64,000 nt of DNA from NCBI GenBank assembly GCA_023014365.1, contig JAEBUN010000002.1:2604001-2668000 (forward strand), in the 5' to 3' direction. The notes beneath the pieces were generated by a model. The model was not told the origin of the DNA and made no database searches. It worked only from the letters and a program-made list of their open reading frames with translations. The position numbers and the translations under genes were made by a program. This DNA is from Lepiota brunneoincarnata. Taxonomy: Eukaryota; Basidiomycota; Agaricomycetes; Agaricales; Agaricaceae. Below are positions 19,029 to 30,190 of this stretch, one piece after another. Every line of letters begins with the position of its first letter. Positions within the stretch are counted from its first letter, which is position 1.

Positions 19029-19663
19029 GTGGAACACACCGATGATCCAATTAGCAGCGCACTACTGCATGGAGTTGAACATCTTGAGGATCCCCTTGTT
19101 ACAGAAACCCTTGTGATACTACATACGGAACCCATACGTGGCAATGGGAACCACACAGGACTGGTAGAGGAGGTGCTTCTGGTCAGGAAGCAGCCCCCAG
19201 GTCGAATTACCAAGCACCCCCATCGCTCCAACCATGGAGAATGCCTTGGTAGAATAGTAGCATATGTGCTTGCGGAAAGTGAGAGCATGGTCAAAATAGA
19301 AACCCAAGTACCACCAAAACGGCTTAGGTTTCAAAGGAGTGTTCCCCGTGTATGGATGGAAGCCCAGGTCAATGGGCAGGTTAGCATCCCTCGGGTTATG
19401 AGAGAAATGAAAGACCTCAGACTTGGTATGCTCAAGCGTGAGGCCAAAAGAATCAAAGAGCCCTGCCCCATGCCCACATCCACCTGCCTAGGGTCTGACC
19501 AGAAGGAGTTCCACAAATACATGGTAGACCTCCCAACCAGGTAGGAGCCAAAGAATTGCACCAGCTCCAGCACAAATCCCAACCGAGAGAGCACCACAAG
19601 AATCATATTATGATTCAGTGAAGGAAAGAACTGAGCAATGTCAAAGGTGACAATGCTCGTCTG
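19029..19663 (-). pseudogene. L1-d RT C-terminal half (split by L2-a)
   Basis: The minus frames 19119-19334 (PKPFWWYLGFYFDHALTF) and 19331-19606 read the region around and after the palm. The sequence between about 19465 and 19480 lacks the YVDD segment, so the catalytic core is deleted. It continues at 21173 beyond L2-a. Confidence 0.75.
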
Positions 19664-21172
19664 CTGGTTGGGGCTACAGCAGCGATCTCCAGTCTCACAT
19701 CCAGTCCATAGCCAGGCTCCCTCCCCACAAGTTGGTCAAGGTGAAGGGGCCTGTTGTCAACACTAACCAGTGTCTTGCCACCCTTGCTAGGTCCTTCAAT
19801 GCTGTTGCACTGGAGGCTTGGCCAGGGTGCCATCTCTTGGATGTGTACCTGGGGAGGGTTCACTTCCACTCTTACAACTGAGGGGCAGAGAACGCCCTTA
19901 CAGCCCATGTTGCAGCTCTCGACTGGGTTCTTGCCCAGGTGCAGGCTGATCTGGGGGTTCTGGTAGCAGCGACAGATGGGAGTCTGCTGCCCCACTGGAT
20001 CCACCAGGCGGTTTCGGCTGCCCAGGTTTTCCAGGGGCTGGACTGCATTCATGTGGTCCGGCTTCCAGGGGGGAAGGTTATGGCTCCGGAGGCTGAACTT
20101 TTTGCCATCCAGCTGGCAGTGTCCAAGGCAGTTTCTGTTGGGGGTGCTGCTGGTCTTGTCTTGTTCACTGACTCGATGGCTTTGGCTAGGCGGGCAGTGG
20201 ATCTGTCGGTGCACTCCGCCCAGGGTTATTCCTTGGTAGTCTGTCGCCTCCTTGCTGAGTGGTTTGCCAGGGGTCTGGCCCGCTCAGTTCATTTCTGGGA
20301 GGTCCCTTTGCATGTGAAATGGCCTTTCCATACTCAGGTGCACGACTTCGCTCAGTTGTTGCCTCCCATTGGGGTAGGGGCCCATCCCCGGGCCTCGCTT
20401 GACTACCTCCACAAGGAGGAAGTATGTTCATGTCAGGACTGCTGGATCGATTTGTTCCAGGATCCTGACTATCGCGGACATGGTTTCCTCCAGCTTGCCA
20501 GGGACGATGACCATCCCCTGCAGCCCACATATCTCCACGGTGGGGCCTGGATCCCGCACACTCACTCAGTGTTAGTGATGGCCCAAATAACATGTGCTAT
20601 TCTTAACCATGTGCTGATAGGGAGCTATCGGAGGCGCTTTTTCCCACAGGAGGACTATTCCTGTTGCTGCGGATTTTGGGAGGAGACTTGTGAGCATGTG
20701 TTCCGGAGTTGCCCTGGGCACTCCATGGCGGGGGTCCCAGCTACAGTTGAGGCTCTCATTGCTTTCCTTAAGGTGTCTCCAACTGTGTTCGCATTTGCCA
20801 AGAGGGCCGGGCCCCCTCTGGGGGGTATTGGCTAGTAGCTCTGCCTGGCACTGGTTATTCCCCCACTGCCTTTGGGCGGTGTGTAGGGATTTATGTGGGA
20901 ATTGACCCCTAACCCCTGATAAGGGGGGGAACTTGCCTCGGTTTGGTTCTTGTGCCATGCGCTGGGTGACAGCTGTCTTCCCACCTCCATTTGTTCGGGG
21001 CAGCTTTGTCCTGGGCATGGGGAAATGCATGCCCATATCTGCGGTCATGCATTGTATGTACAGATACCCTGTAGTGTATGGCTTGGTCATTTGTACTGTA
21101 GTATGTTGCTGCATGCAGCCTCCCTATGTGGCCCATGTAATAAATTGGAGATTTAAAAAAAAAAAAAAAAAA
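19664..21172 (+). mobile_element. L2-a: 5'-truncated LINE of family L2, 13-bp TSD
   Basis: It is flanked by CAATGCTCGTCTG (19651-19663) and CAATGCTCATCTG (21173-21185), a TSD with one mismatch. It contains the RNase H region, a 3' UTR with one GGGAATTGACCCC stem-loop and a CCCCTGATAAGGGG hairpin. It ends ATAAATTGGAGATTT plus poly-A. Confidence 0.92.
19939..20835 (+). CDS. L2-a pol fragment: RNase H and C-terminal CCHC finger
   Basis: This 298-codon frame ends RAGPPLGGIG. RNase H has a full set of acidic residues: ATDGS near residue 11, EAELFAI near 55 and FTDS near 83. The C-terminus has CCCGFWEETCEHVFRSC, the usual LINE finger. It is cut at the 5' side by insertion truncation, so it is a fragment, not an expressed gene. 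It is the best reference here for the RNase H residues missing in L1. Confidence 0.8.
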   Translation: MQADLGVLVAATDGSLLPHWIHQAVSAAQVFQGLDCIHVVRLPGGKVMAPEAELFAIQLAVSKAVSVGGAAGLVLFTDSMALARRAVDLSVHSAQGYSLVVCRLLAEWFARGLARSVHFWEVPLHVKWPFHTQVHDFAQLLPPIGVGAHPRASLDYLHKEEVCSCQDCWIDLFQDPDYRGHGFLQLARDDDHPLQPTYLHGGAWIPHTHSVLVMAQITCAILNHVLIGSYRRRFFPQEDYSCCCGFWEETCEHVFRSCPGHSMAGVPATVEALIAFLKVSPTVFAFAKRAGPPLGGIG

Positions 21173-22160
21173 CAATGCTCATCTGCAGCCCCTGAGCCCA
21201 CCCCACACAAACAAGATGGGTGAGGATCAACCCAGTGTCCTCGGTGGACTTTTGGCAGATACCACCAACCTGGTTGGGATGAAACACCCCCCATTTGACA
21301 CAGTAAAACTGGGGGTGGTTGGAGATCATCTTCTCCATAAGCTTGCCCAGCGTGTTCAACAACACAATCGGCTGGAAGGCCTTGGGTGTAGAGTAAGAGG
21401 GCTTCCCTGGCTTAGGTATGACCACCAAGTTAGACTCCTTGAAGTAATCTGGCCAATGTCCTGCCATCAGGCAGGCATTGGTGAGATCAATGAACATGCG
21501 GCATGACACTTGGTCCACCACAATGTCCTTCAGGTATGACCACATAACATGGTTGGGCCCAGGAGCAGACCTCTTTATGCAGGAATGTAACGCATCCTCA
21601 AACTCCAAGGTCGAGAATGGGTTTTTTTTTTTTTTTTTGAAATCAACAATTTATAATGCAGTGCTCAAATGCAGTCCGCGTGCACTAGCTACGTACAAGG
21701 CAACTAATACATGGTATAACTACCAATGAAGGTAGGGAAGAGAGTCCTACTGACTTGAAAGGCTACACTCCAGTCGAGAATGGGTACCACGCCCTCTCTG
21801 CCTGTGCAGGGAGAGCATCCAATACAGAGGGATCCACAGCATGGCCAGAGGCTGCGTTGTAGGTCCTGTGAAGGGCGTCCCATAGGGAGTCCATATTGTG
21901 ACACGGCACACCATTGTGCTGGATCGCATCACAAGCAGGGAGCTTGCGCTGTTTAACCCAGGCCATGAGGTCCCAGAGGCGCTTGTTTGCAGAAGCAATC
22001 TCCTCAATCTTCTCATCAAAGAACTTGTGTTTGACGGCCTTAACAATATGCTGGAACTCGAACCATGTGTCCCCCAAAGGAGCCACCCGGTACGCCCAAA
22101 TGGCAGCGGTGCACTTGTCATTCCACTAGGGATTAGAGCACCCCACAATGAATACCTCCT
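21173..22160 (-). pseudogene. L1-d RT N-terminal half and EEP-RT linker
   Basis: Minus-strand readings include KAFQPIVLLNTLGKLMEKM and SAPGPNHVMWSYLKDIV. Upstream, read beyond the nested L1 tail, comes FEFQHIVKAVKHKFFDEKIEEIASANK. The copy is broken by insertions and by shifted frames. Its sequence stops at the solo LTR and resumes at 22827. Confidence 0.8.
21622..21772 (-). mobile_element. Minimal L1 3' tail insertion (151 bp) with 12-bp TSD
   Basis: The TSD GTCGAGAATGGG lies at 21610-21621 and 21773-21784. The insert is poly-T plus the last roughly 135 bp of L1, a very short 5'-truncated retrotransposition event. Confidence 0.93.
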
Positions 22161-22821
22161 TGTTAGAGCTAGTACGGGTCAGGACCGAAGCGGAGGGTCA
22201 GGGTGGTATCCTTGATATGAGGTAACCGGGGGACAGAGCAAAGTCAGTACGTAGACTTTGGGACTGAGGCGGAGTACGTCGGGCGGGGGGTTGGACTTGC
22301 GGCCTCAGCATATGTGCTGTGCCCTCCTACTGTCCTAGTCTGTATTTCAGGAAGTTGGGGCCGAAGCGGAGCGAGGCAGAAGAGAGGAGAGGATAGAGAA
22401 CAGGGAGCTGGTTCACTGCTCGATTCGATTATCAGACTGAGGAGTACAAGCCAAGTACCTACAGTATATATACTACCGGCCTTACAAACTATGACTCGTA
22501 CTGACTACGTGCAGAGCGAAGCGGAGACCGATCTGGTTACAAATGGATTACAAACGGATTATGAATGGAATGGAAACAGGTACAGGTATGGAGACTAATA
22601 ATGTATCTTGACTACGGACAGGAAATGGAGACGGGGGTATGAGACACCAAGGGTCAGGTGACTATGGCACGTGTGGAGGTGGTCGCATGATTGGGGCAGT
22701 GGGTTGCAGTTGGAGCAGGTCAGGGCTGAGTCGGAGGGCAGAGGGTTGTTGTGTGGAACACACATGGAGTTGAGAAGCCGAAGTTTAAATGATTAGACTC
22801 TGAGTTGGCATGGATATGACA
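22161..22821. repeat. Solo LTR (661 bp) of a third LTR-retrotransposon family
   Basis: It starts TGTTAGAG and ends ATGACA, with a 5-bp TSD CTCCT on both sides (22156-22160 and 22822-22826). It interrupts L1-d, whose sequence continues on either side. It resembles neither Gyp LTR. A TATA-like ACAGTATATATACTACC is near 22460. Orientation cannot be fixed without an internal region. Confidence 0.85.
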
Positions 22822-22826
22822 CTCCT

Positions 22827-23745
22827 CAGAGAAGGCATCCCAAGCCTGGGAGATGATATGAGCCACAGCCTGGGCCACAAGCTCCACCTCCACAGGGAAG
22901 TCTAAGGGCATCCACAGAGTGGCCAGCCCCTCACATATCTGTGCCACAAACTTCGACTCCTTGTCACTATTGGGCTTCAGAACTCGATGGATCACACTGG
23001 TCATAAAGCGAGTGACCAGAAGAACCAGAGTTAGAGGAGCGTGGTCCAAAGGGCCATGCTTCTCGAGGTTGATCAAGGGCCTAAGATTCAGATCTTGGGC
23101 CATCAGGAGGAAAACAAGATCGATCACTGATGGTGAAGATTTGAATTGTGTAGGAAGTGAGTTGGGCCTGGAACCACTGGAAGTGCCAAGTCAAGTCCCA
23201 GATCTATCCCAACCTCCAAAAGAGATTGGGCAATCCCTGGATGCAAGACCCAATTAGGATCCCACCACTCCGAGTGGCAATTAAAGTCGCCTGCCATGTA
23301 CATCATGGCGGACAGGGAATTCACCAGTCCCCGGAGGGCCAGAATGGCAGTGTGGCAGTCGTCTGAGTAGATGTTCATGAGATTATAGGTGTGCCCCCCT
23401 TGCCACATGGACACAACCATAATGTTGTGGTGGTTGATCAAATCCCTCCAGAGGAATGGTCGCAGCAACTTCAGCCTCAAGTGGACATAAGCCAACACTC
23501 ACGGGGATGAATCACCCAGCTGAGGATTCCAGATGCATGTCCACTCCAGGTGGAGCGGCATGCCAACAACACCCTCACCATCCCTAGAGACGGTAGAGGG
23601 AGCTTTTCTTAAATTTCACCAAGGCGGTTCTTGCACGAAAAGGATGTCAAAATCACTTTTATATAATTTGAGGTAGGAGTCCAGCAGAATGTAGTTACGA
23701 TTTACATTCTGAGAGCATATACATAACTCATTGAGGAACCTAGGC
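22827..23745 (-). pseudogene. L1-d EEP endonuclease region
   Basis: The minus frames 22720-23127 and 23124-23498 read AGDFNCHSEWWDPN, LDLALPVVPGPTHF and DLEKHGPLDHAPL. The SDH motif reads LDH here. The N-terminal SQNVN segment lies near 23700. Frame breaks lie near 23125 and 23500-23640. Confidence 0.82.
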
Positions 23746-23762
23746 ATTACTCCTAGACTGAG

Positions 23763-25233
23763 TTAGTGAGACCTTGGGGGTGGTAGGGGAACTGTGTACC
23801 TCCTGGTATCTCTTCTTGGCCCAACCGTCCTCAAAACGCTTGTGCCAGAAAGGGCATTTCTTGTCGTGGGCAGCAGGGGGGCTGCCACAGTTCCTACAAT
23901 GGGGCTAATGAGGGCATGGAGTGCCTTCAGCAGTGCTGGTGACCAGTGGGTTCGCATTGGGGCGGGCCTTGCAGCATCCTGCCATCGACTGATGGTTGTC
24001 CTTGCTGTGGGGCTTGGAGCAGATGGGGCAGGTTGGGAATCTTGCCCTGCAGACATTAGTCAGGTGCCCCCACTGCCAGCAACAGTGGCAGAGAGACATC
24101 CCAACCCACTGGGAAGCTGCACTTATAGGGCAAGCACGGGGCCCAACAGCCAACAATCTTCCAATCATTGACTTGGATGAGGACCTGGTCTACAAGTCCC
24201 ATATTTCGAACCAGACAGTCGCAGTGTCTGATTTGTCGGAGTTCCTCCTGACCTGTGGTGGGCCCTGGAGGTTCTGAAAGCCTCGATGTGACAACTGCCA
24301 CATGATGTTCTTGATCCACTGACTGGTTATACGAGACCTGTCAGGGGCGAAGAAGGGGACATCTGACACTTTCATGAAGGACTTGGAAGAGGGGACCGTC
24401 GCTGTAGGCTTTGACCCTGCTGGAAAGAACTGGGATGCCCAGTCCTGGATCACATTGAGATCCATGGTGGATGCGACTGGGTCGGTTGCAAGAGACAGGC
24501 CATTGTATGCCGGGGAGGCAGACGTAACGTTGAGGGAGGACTTTGCATTGAGGAGGGCCCTGTTGGCTCCTGCAACAACCTGAGACAAATCCTTGATTGG
24601 AGGCCTAGGGCCCACAAACAAGATGACGACCTGGTGCCTCATAGGGCCAGAGGTAGTGTTGTGAGGCCTCTTGCAGGGCCTCCCAGACAAGGGAGTGGGG
24701 GACCCCCTTCCAACAGTGTGGAGGATGTCCACAGGGGAGAGGTGGGGGAAGGCCCTCGCCATAGCAGTGATAGCCTCCGCAACCTTGGTATCACCATCCC
24801 TAGAGACCGGGGGGGCGGCGGCCACCTGAGCGAAGGAACGCTTAGCGCCTCTGGGCTTGGTGGAGAGATTGACCTTTAGCGGTGGCAGGAAAGCTGTCCA
24901 CATGTAGGACATGCCTGCCTGCGACAGGCCTGGCCCCAGTGGGTTAGGTGGCGGCGCTGGGGGAGGGGGGGCCTTGTCCTTGCCCTTGGATTTGGAGGAC
25001 TTGGCCACACCCGACACTGCAGCTGAGGTGGCATTGGAGTCGGGGGCCGTGTCTATGGGGGCCGGTGCTATGGCCAGCCGGGAGGGTGGGGCAGTCGCAG
25101 TAGGTTTGACCCGACCGGGACCTCCAACAACCTCTGAAATGTCTGGGATGTTCCTCCCAAAAGGGTGCATCCTGTCAATGATGGACTGACAGAGGGTGGA
25201 CTCAGCATGCACTCCTTTCCCTCTTACCACCAT
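23763..25233 (-). pseudogene. L1-d ORF1 with zinc knuckles
   Basis: The frame 24190-25233 (347 codons) carries AKRSFAQVAAAPPVSRDGD and FPHLSPVDILHTVGRGSP. After a shift, 23905-24168 reads CHCCWQWGHLTNVC and CPICSKPHSK. The ORF1 start is beyond the chimeric insertion, at 26709-26986. Its readable Gln at the first knuckle (CAG) is useful, because the same codon is TAG in both arms of the big inverted repeat. Confidence 0.85.
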
Positions 25234-26395
25234 AATCCCCCTCTTATATTATTTTCTACTCCTAATCTACAGGCAGCTGTCCTGTTTTTAGTGGGTTGGC
25301 TACACTATTCCACCTCTCTTCACCCTTCTGGAGCATCCTGGGGCTGTCTGGGGTTGTTGGGGAGTTGGGTGTGCCCTTGGCAAAGGTGCTTAATGGTCTG
25401 GTATGCTGGCCACCTGATGAGCTGGTGATTCTGGGTGGTCTCTGCTGGGGTCAGTGGATCCCTGGCTGGCCAAAATGGGTTAGGAGTCCCCCTGGGCATG
25501 TCCTGGGTGGGTTCGCAGTAGGACAACCACACTCCTCACCAAGCTCTCGCAAAACCTGTAGTGAGTGCACTTCCCCCCAAATACCCCCTTGCGAGTAGGG
25601 AGTCTCCTGCTTGAAAATGAGGGCACGCCCGCAAGGGACTGAGAGGATAGGGGACAGTAAGAGGGGGCATTGCCATGAAAACAAGCTGACTGGGAGGACA
25701 GGCCACCCCCCTCCTGCATTCCAAGCAAGTAAAGCTCAGCCAGGTGCAGGACATTAGTAGGGATCACCCAAACTCCGGGGCAGCTCTCACGCTGCGACTT
25801 CCATCCTGGTAGTGGCCCCTGCAAGACAGTAAGCCCAGACAGTTATATGGGGATCCGTGCTTATTGCAGATCTGGGCAACCAGATCTTGATCACAAACCA
25901 GCTGCTGGGTAATGGGAAGGTAGTCTGGGGGTCACGCCCTGGGTAGCCACTGGGCCGTAGTGGTTCATTCAGAGAATGGCAAACTGGCTCAAGAGATCAA
26001 GATCTGCTGTCGATCAATCCCAGGTAAGATCCAGGTTTATCGGTTTGAGTTGTTACCATGTCAGTGGTTCTAGCGTGAGCCTGTGAGTTGAGTGGCAGAG
26101 TTTAGCCTGCCTTGTACACCCTTTAGGAAGGCTTCACGCCGACCCATTACCCCAGGGATTACCTAGTTGGGAGGGCAACAGGTTTGGGGTGTTCTGCATT
26201 TTTGCACTGCCTCATGTAAGTCCGGCCTGCTGGCTTTAGTGCCGCACCAATTAGGGAGGCTGTTAGTGTGCCGACCCATGCCCCCAGGCGCACCACCTAT
26301 AGGGGAGGCCCCCACTTGTGTCTATGGCAAGTAAAGCTCAGTCTGGCATGGGAGTAACGGGCGCCACAGCCCTCATCTTACGCCAAGCGGGCCAT
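25209..26395 (-). repeat. famC copy 1, unclassified dispersed repeat
   Basis: It is about 1.2 kb, related to 28476-29500 and to 42060-42750 plus 50935-50982. The best frame (25480-25824, minus; GWKSQRESCPGVWVIPTN) is partly shared with the other copies but has no known domain and is not held open throughout. It is probably non-coding, and no terminal inverted repeats are seen. Confidence 0.7.
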
Positions 26396-26708
26396 GTTGG
26401 GATCATGCGGAGTTTGCCCGCAAGGGGCTCCTTGGACGGGAGAACTGACTCCTAACCCCCTTCGGGGGGAGGACCTGTTGGCCCTATCCACCCCTTGTCT
26501 ATCGCACCCCAGGTTTTGTTGGGGTAGTGAACTCTTCACTCATGTGCACTTCTTTACGGAGTGTAGCCTTTCAAGTCAGCGGGACTCTCTTCCCTACCTT
26601 TACTGGTAGTTATACCATGTATTAGTTGCCTTGTACGTAGCTAGTGCACATGGACTGCATTCAAGCACCGTGTTATAAATTGTTGATTTCAAAAAAAAAA
26701 AAAAAAAA
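25209..26708 (+). mobile_element. Chimeric retrocopy: famC + L2 fragment + L1 3' UTR, 18-bp TSD
   Basis: AGAGGGTGGACTCAGCAT is present at 25191-25208 and 26709-26726 (its first A may belong to the tail). Between the duplications lie famC (to about 26395), about 40 bp matching the 5' part of L2-b (26396-26438), and an L1 3' UTR with poly-A (26439-26708). One TSD pair encloses all three parts, so they inserted as one RNA-derived unit. Confidence 0.75.
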
Positions 26709-26986
26709 AGAGGGTGGACTCAGCATCCCCCTCGCACTTCAATCCGTAGTCTAGGAACCCACAGCGCCCAGTGTGCCACAAGAACCCATCATAAGCGAGC
26801 CAGGCCCTCTCTCACTAGGGGCCCATCATCAACACCTCGGTGTGCTTCACCAAGTACTCCGTGGTGAGCTCAAACAACTCTGCTATCGCCTGCAGGTAGT
26901 CCGCCTGACTGTTGCCATCCAGTTCAGCAGCTAAGTCAACCCGCAGGGGGGAGATCGCAGGGGGGGCAAAGAGGGGATGACCCCCT

Positions 26987-28475
26987 TACTGAGCCGTTCA
27001 GCCCATTCGTGGACGAGAACAGGCCAGGTCTCCGACTTTTGGACTGCTTTTCAGAGTGGATCAAATTCATGCTTTACACAGTTGATCTGGAGGGGGATTC
27101 GAAGCAACAGCATCTAGATGGACTGCACGCCTCTATTTGGAGGGCGCAGACTGACCTGTCATCTGCATGCATAGCAGCTGGTGCCCATTGGCTGCCATGT
27201 GGGAGACTGTAGGCTGTTTTGGTGGCTTGTGTGTTTGCAGGTGGGCGCTTGGTTAGGCAGGCTGTGGAGAGAGTTCTGCTCACTGATGTGGAGCTCCACT
27301 CCATTCTATTGGGAGTAGGCATGGTCATGGATTGTGCCGAAACCAATCACATCTTCATCTACACCAGCTCTGCGGGCGGAGCCCACAGAGCTGTTGATCC
27401 GTCTGTGCATGCCGGCTAGGCTCATTCCCTGGAGGTGTGTCGGTCTTTGGATTGCTGGTTGTCTGCCAAGGCCCAGTGGACTGTCACTTTCTGGCAGGTG
27501 CCTTCAGGCTCTGTTGCAGAACTTCACTCTGATGCTGTTGCGATGGCGAAAGAGCTTCGCATCTTGCTGGGCATTTGTCTGGTGACCACTATCAACTCCC
27601 TCTGGGCTGAGGTCACAAGGGGGTGCATTGATGAGTGGGTGAACATGTTTCGCTCACCCCTGTATTGGGGTAGGAATTTCCTCCCCCTGTTGGACTCCCT
27701 CGGGAAGCCTCTCCAACCCTCGTACCTCTCTGGGGGTACTTGGCTCCAAGAAATCAGTCCTTGGATGTCTGTCACTGGCATAGCACAGGCAGCCCGCACT
27801 ATACTTGGTCACGCCCCTATAGGGGAGTACTGCACTAGATTCCATCCCCAGGAGGATCACTCCTGTCCTTGTGGGTTGTGGCTTGAAACCCATACTCACA
27901 TTCTCACCTCCTGTCCGGAGTACACATGACATGGCGGCCTACCCTGTGACCTCAATGCCCTTCTGGGCTTTCTGGAACGTAATCCTACCACATTTGCATT
28001 CCTATCCCAGCCCCAAGGGGTGGGATAACTGGGGAGGGGCCTTTGGGTTGTTCCCCCCTTGCAGGCTTCAGCCTCAAGGAGCCGATGGTTATTTGCCCTC
28101 CACCCTCTGGGTGGGGTGTAGTGATTTATGGAGAATTGACTCCTAATGCCCTTGTGGCGGAGACCTGGAGCTCTTAGAGCCCTAGTCTGTGGGGTGTAGG
28201 GATTTACAGAGAATTGACTCCTAATTCCCCTCAGGGGGAGGACCTGTTGGCCCTATCCACCCCTCGTCTGTCACACCCTAGTTTTCATTGGGGTAGTGAG
28301 CTCTTCACCCACGTGCACTTCTTTATGGAGTGTAGCCTGTCAAGTCAGTGGGACTCTCTTTCCTACCTTCATAAGTAGTTATACCATGTATTAGTTGCTT
28401 TGTACGTAGCTAGTGCACGCGAACTGCATTTGAGCACCGCATTATAAATTGTTGATTTCAAAAAAAGAAATAAAA
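26987..28475 (+). mobile_element. L1-g: 5'-truncated L1 (RNase H to poly-A)
   Basis: It joins L1-d at a short overlap (CCTTACTGAG) and ends in an A-rich tail near 28460-28475. The frames 27009-27212, 27219-27419 and 27435-27929 together read RNase H and the C-terminal finger, with stops between them. RNase H again shows IAAGAHW and YTSS in place of the catalytic Asp. No TSD is found. Confidence 0.88.
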
Positions 28476-29500
28476 GCACCCAGGGGCATGGGTCAGCACA
28501 CTAACAGCCTCCCTAATTGGTGCAGCACTAAAGCCAACAGGCTGGACTTACATGAGGCAGTGCAAAATTGCAGAACACCCCAAACCCATTGCCCTCCCAA
28601 CTAGGTAATCCCTGGGGTAGCAGGTTGGCATGAAGCCTTCCTAAAGGGTGTACAAGGCAGGCTAAACTCCACCACTCACCCCACAGACTCACACTAGAAC
28701 TACTGACATGGTCTTGACCTCTCGAGCCGGTTTGCCATTCTCTGAACAAACTGCTATGGCCCAGTGGCTACCCAGGGCATGACTCCCGGACCACCTTCCC
28801 GTTACCCAGCAGCTGGTTTATGATCAAGATCCAGTTGCCCAGATCTGCAATAAGCACGGATCCCTGTATAACTGTCCAGGCTTACTGTCTTGCAGGAGCT
28901 GCTACCGGAATGGAAGTCACAGCGTGAGAGCTGCCCTGGAGTTTGGGTGATTCCTACTAACATCCTGCACCCAGCTGAGCTTTACTTGCTTGGAATGCAG
29001 GAGGGGGGTGGCCTGTCCTCTTGGTCAGCTTGTTCTCACCTCAATACCCCCTCTTACCGTCCCCTATCCTCTTGGTCCCTTGCGGGCATGCCCTCACTTT
29101 CAAGCAGGAGACTCCCTACTCACAAGGAGGTATTTGGGGGAAGTGCACTCGCTACAGGTTTCGCAAGAGCTTGGCAAGGAGCACAGCTGTCCCACTGCAA
29201 ACCCACCCAGGACATGCCCAGGGGGACTCCTAACCCATTTTGACTAGCCAGGGATCCACTGACCCCAGCAGAGACCATCCAGAACTGCCAGCTCATCAGG
29301 TGGCTAGCATACCCAGCCATTAAGCACCTTTGCCAAGGGTGCACCCAACTCCCCAATGACACCAAACAGCCCTGGGACGCTTCAGAAGGGTGAAGAGAGT
29401 AGGAATAGTGTAGACAGCCCACTAAGAAAGGGACAGCTGCTTGTAGATTAAGAGTAGAAAATAATGTAAAGTGGAGATGATGGTGGTAAGAGGGAAAGAA
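28476..29500 (+). repeat. famC copy 2
   Basis: It follows the L1-g tail and reads in the opposite direction to copy 1. It includes CACACTAACAGCCTCCCTAA and ends GGTGGTAAGAGGGAAAG. It lacks the L2 part seen in copies 1 and 3. Confidence 0.7.
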
Positions 29501-29506
29501 GCGATG

Positions 29507-29822
29507 CACCACAAGGGTGGCGACCCAGAATATCGTTTGGGAGGCCAACTTTCTGAGATGCAACTGGAAGGGCAGAAGGCCTGCCAGGGCCTCTGCCCCC
29601 CTGGAAGGGGATGTGCGGAACACACTGATAATCCAATTAGTGGCTTGCTGCTTCATGGAGGTAAACATCTTGAGGATTCCCTTGTTATGGAAACCCTCAT
29701 GATACCACATGCAGAATCCATACATGGCAATAGGAACCATGTAGGATTGATAGAGGAGATGCTTCTGGTCAGGAAGAAGCCCCTGGGTTGAATTACCAAG
29801 CATTTCCATCACTCCAACTGTG
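29507..29822 (-). pseudogene. L1-h: short L1 fragment (post-palm RT region)
   Basis: It reads LGNSTQGLLPDQKHLLYQS and MWYHEGFHNKGILKMF on the minus strand and is truncated at both ends. A longer apparent ORF (29120-29812) results from chance fusion with antisense famC. Confidence 0.85.
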
Positions 29823-29827
29823 GAGAA

Positions 29828-30190
29828 TAGGCTTGGCTGCTTCTCCCTTGCTCAGCAAAGGCTTGGGAGCATGCACAGACCATTCTCAGCAAGTTTCAGC
29901 CTGTTCTGGGCTGATCTCGTTGATTTATCACACCTTTTATGGGGTGTTCCCTCTTTGATAGCCCTGCTTCTCCGGATTGCAGGGCTTGTTTAGAACTTGT
30001 TCAGCAGGCACTTAGCCCCATATTTCACAGGACGGTAGGGGTTCTAGTACCCCTCCTATCCCCTTAATCGCATGTGGCTGCACTCACTCATCCAGCCACA
30101 ATGCCACTTTTTCGGACATGGCTCCAAATGCTCTCTATGTAGAGTAATTGGACTGTGTGACACATTTTGCTTGGGTGCTTGACACCTAAC
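29828..30190 (-). repeat. famD copy 2
   Basis: It is the reverse complement of about 16990-17410, with many scattered differences (for example CAGCAAGTTTCAGCCTGTTC against the famD core). It is non-coding. Confidence 0.7.

Larger units (their letters stand above)
19009..26986 (-). mobile_element. L1-d: long, dead, minus-strand L1 copy with four nested insertions
   Basis: In minus-strand order, ORF1 starts near 26986, the EEP domain lies near 22830-23740, and RT runs on down to 19009, where the copy is cut. The nested insertions are L2-a (19664-21172), a 151-bp L1 tail (21622-21772), a solo LTR (22161-22821) and a chimeric retrocopy (25209-26708). Each has a recognisable TSD. Removing them gives a contiguous LINE. 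Confidence 0.88.

Noticed and set aside
29120..29812. 230-codon minus ORF that looks like a longer RT-related protein
   Set aside because: Only 29507-29812 is LINE; the rest is antisense famC read through by chance.
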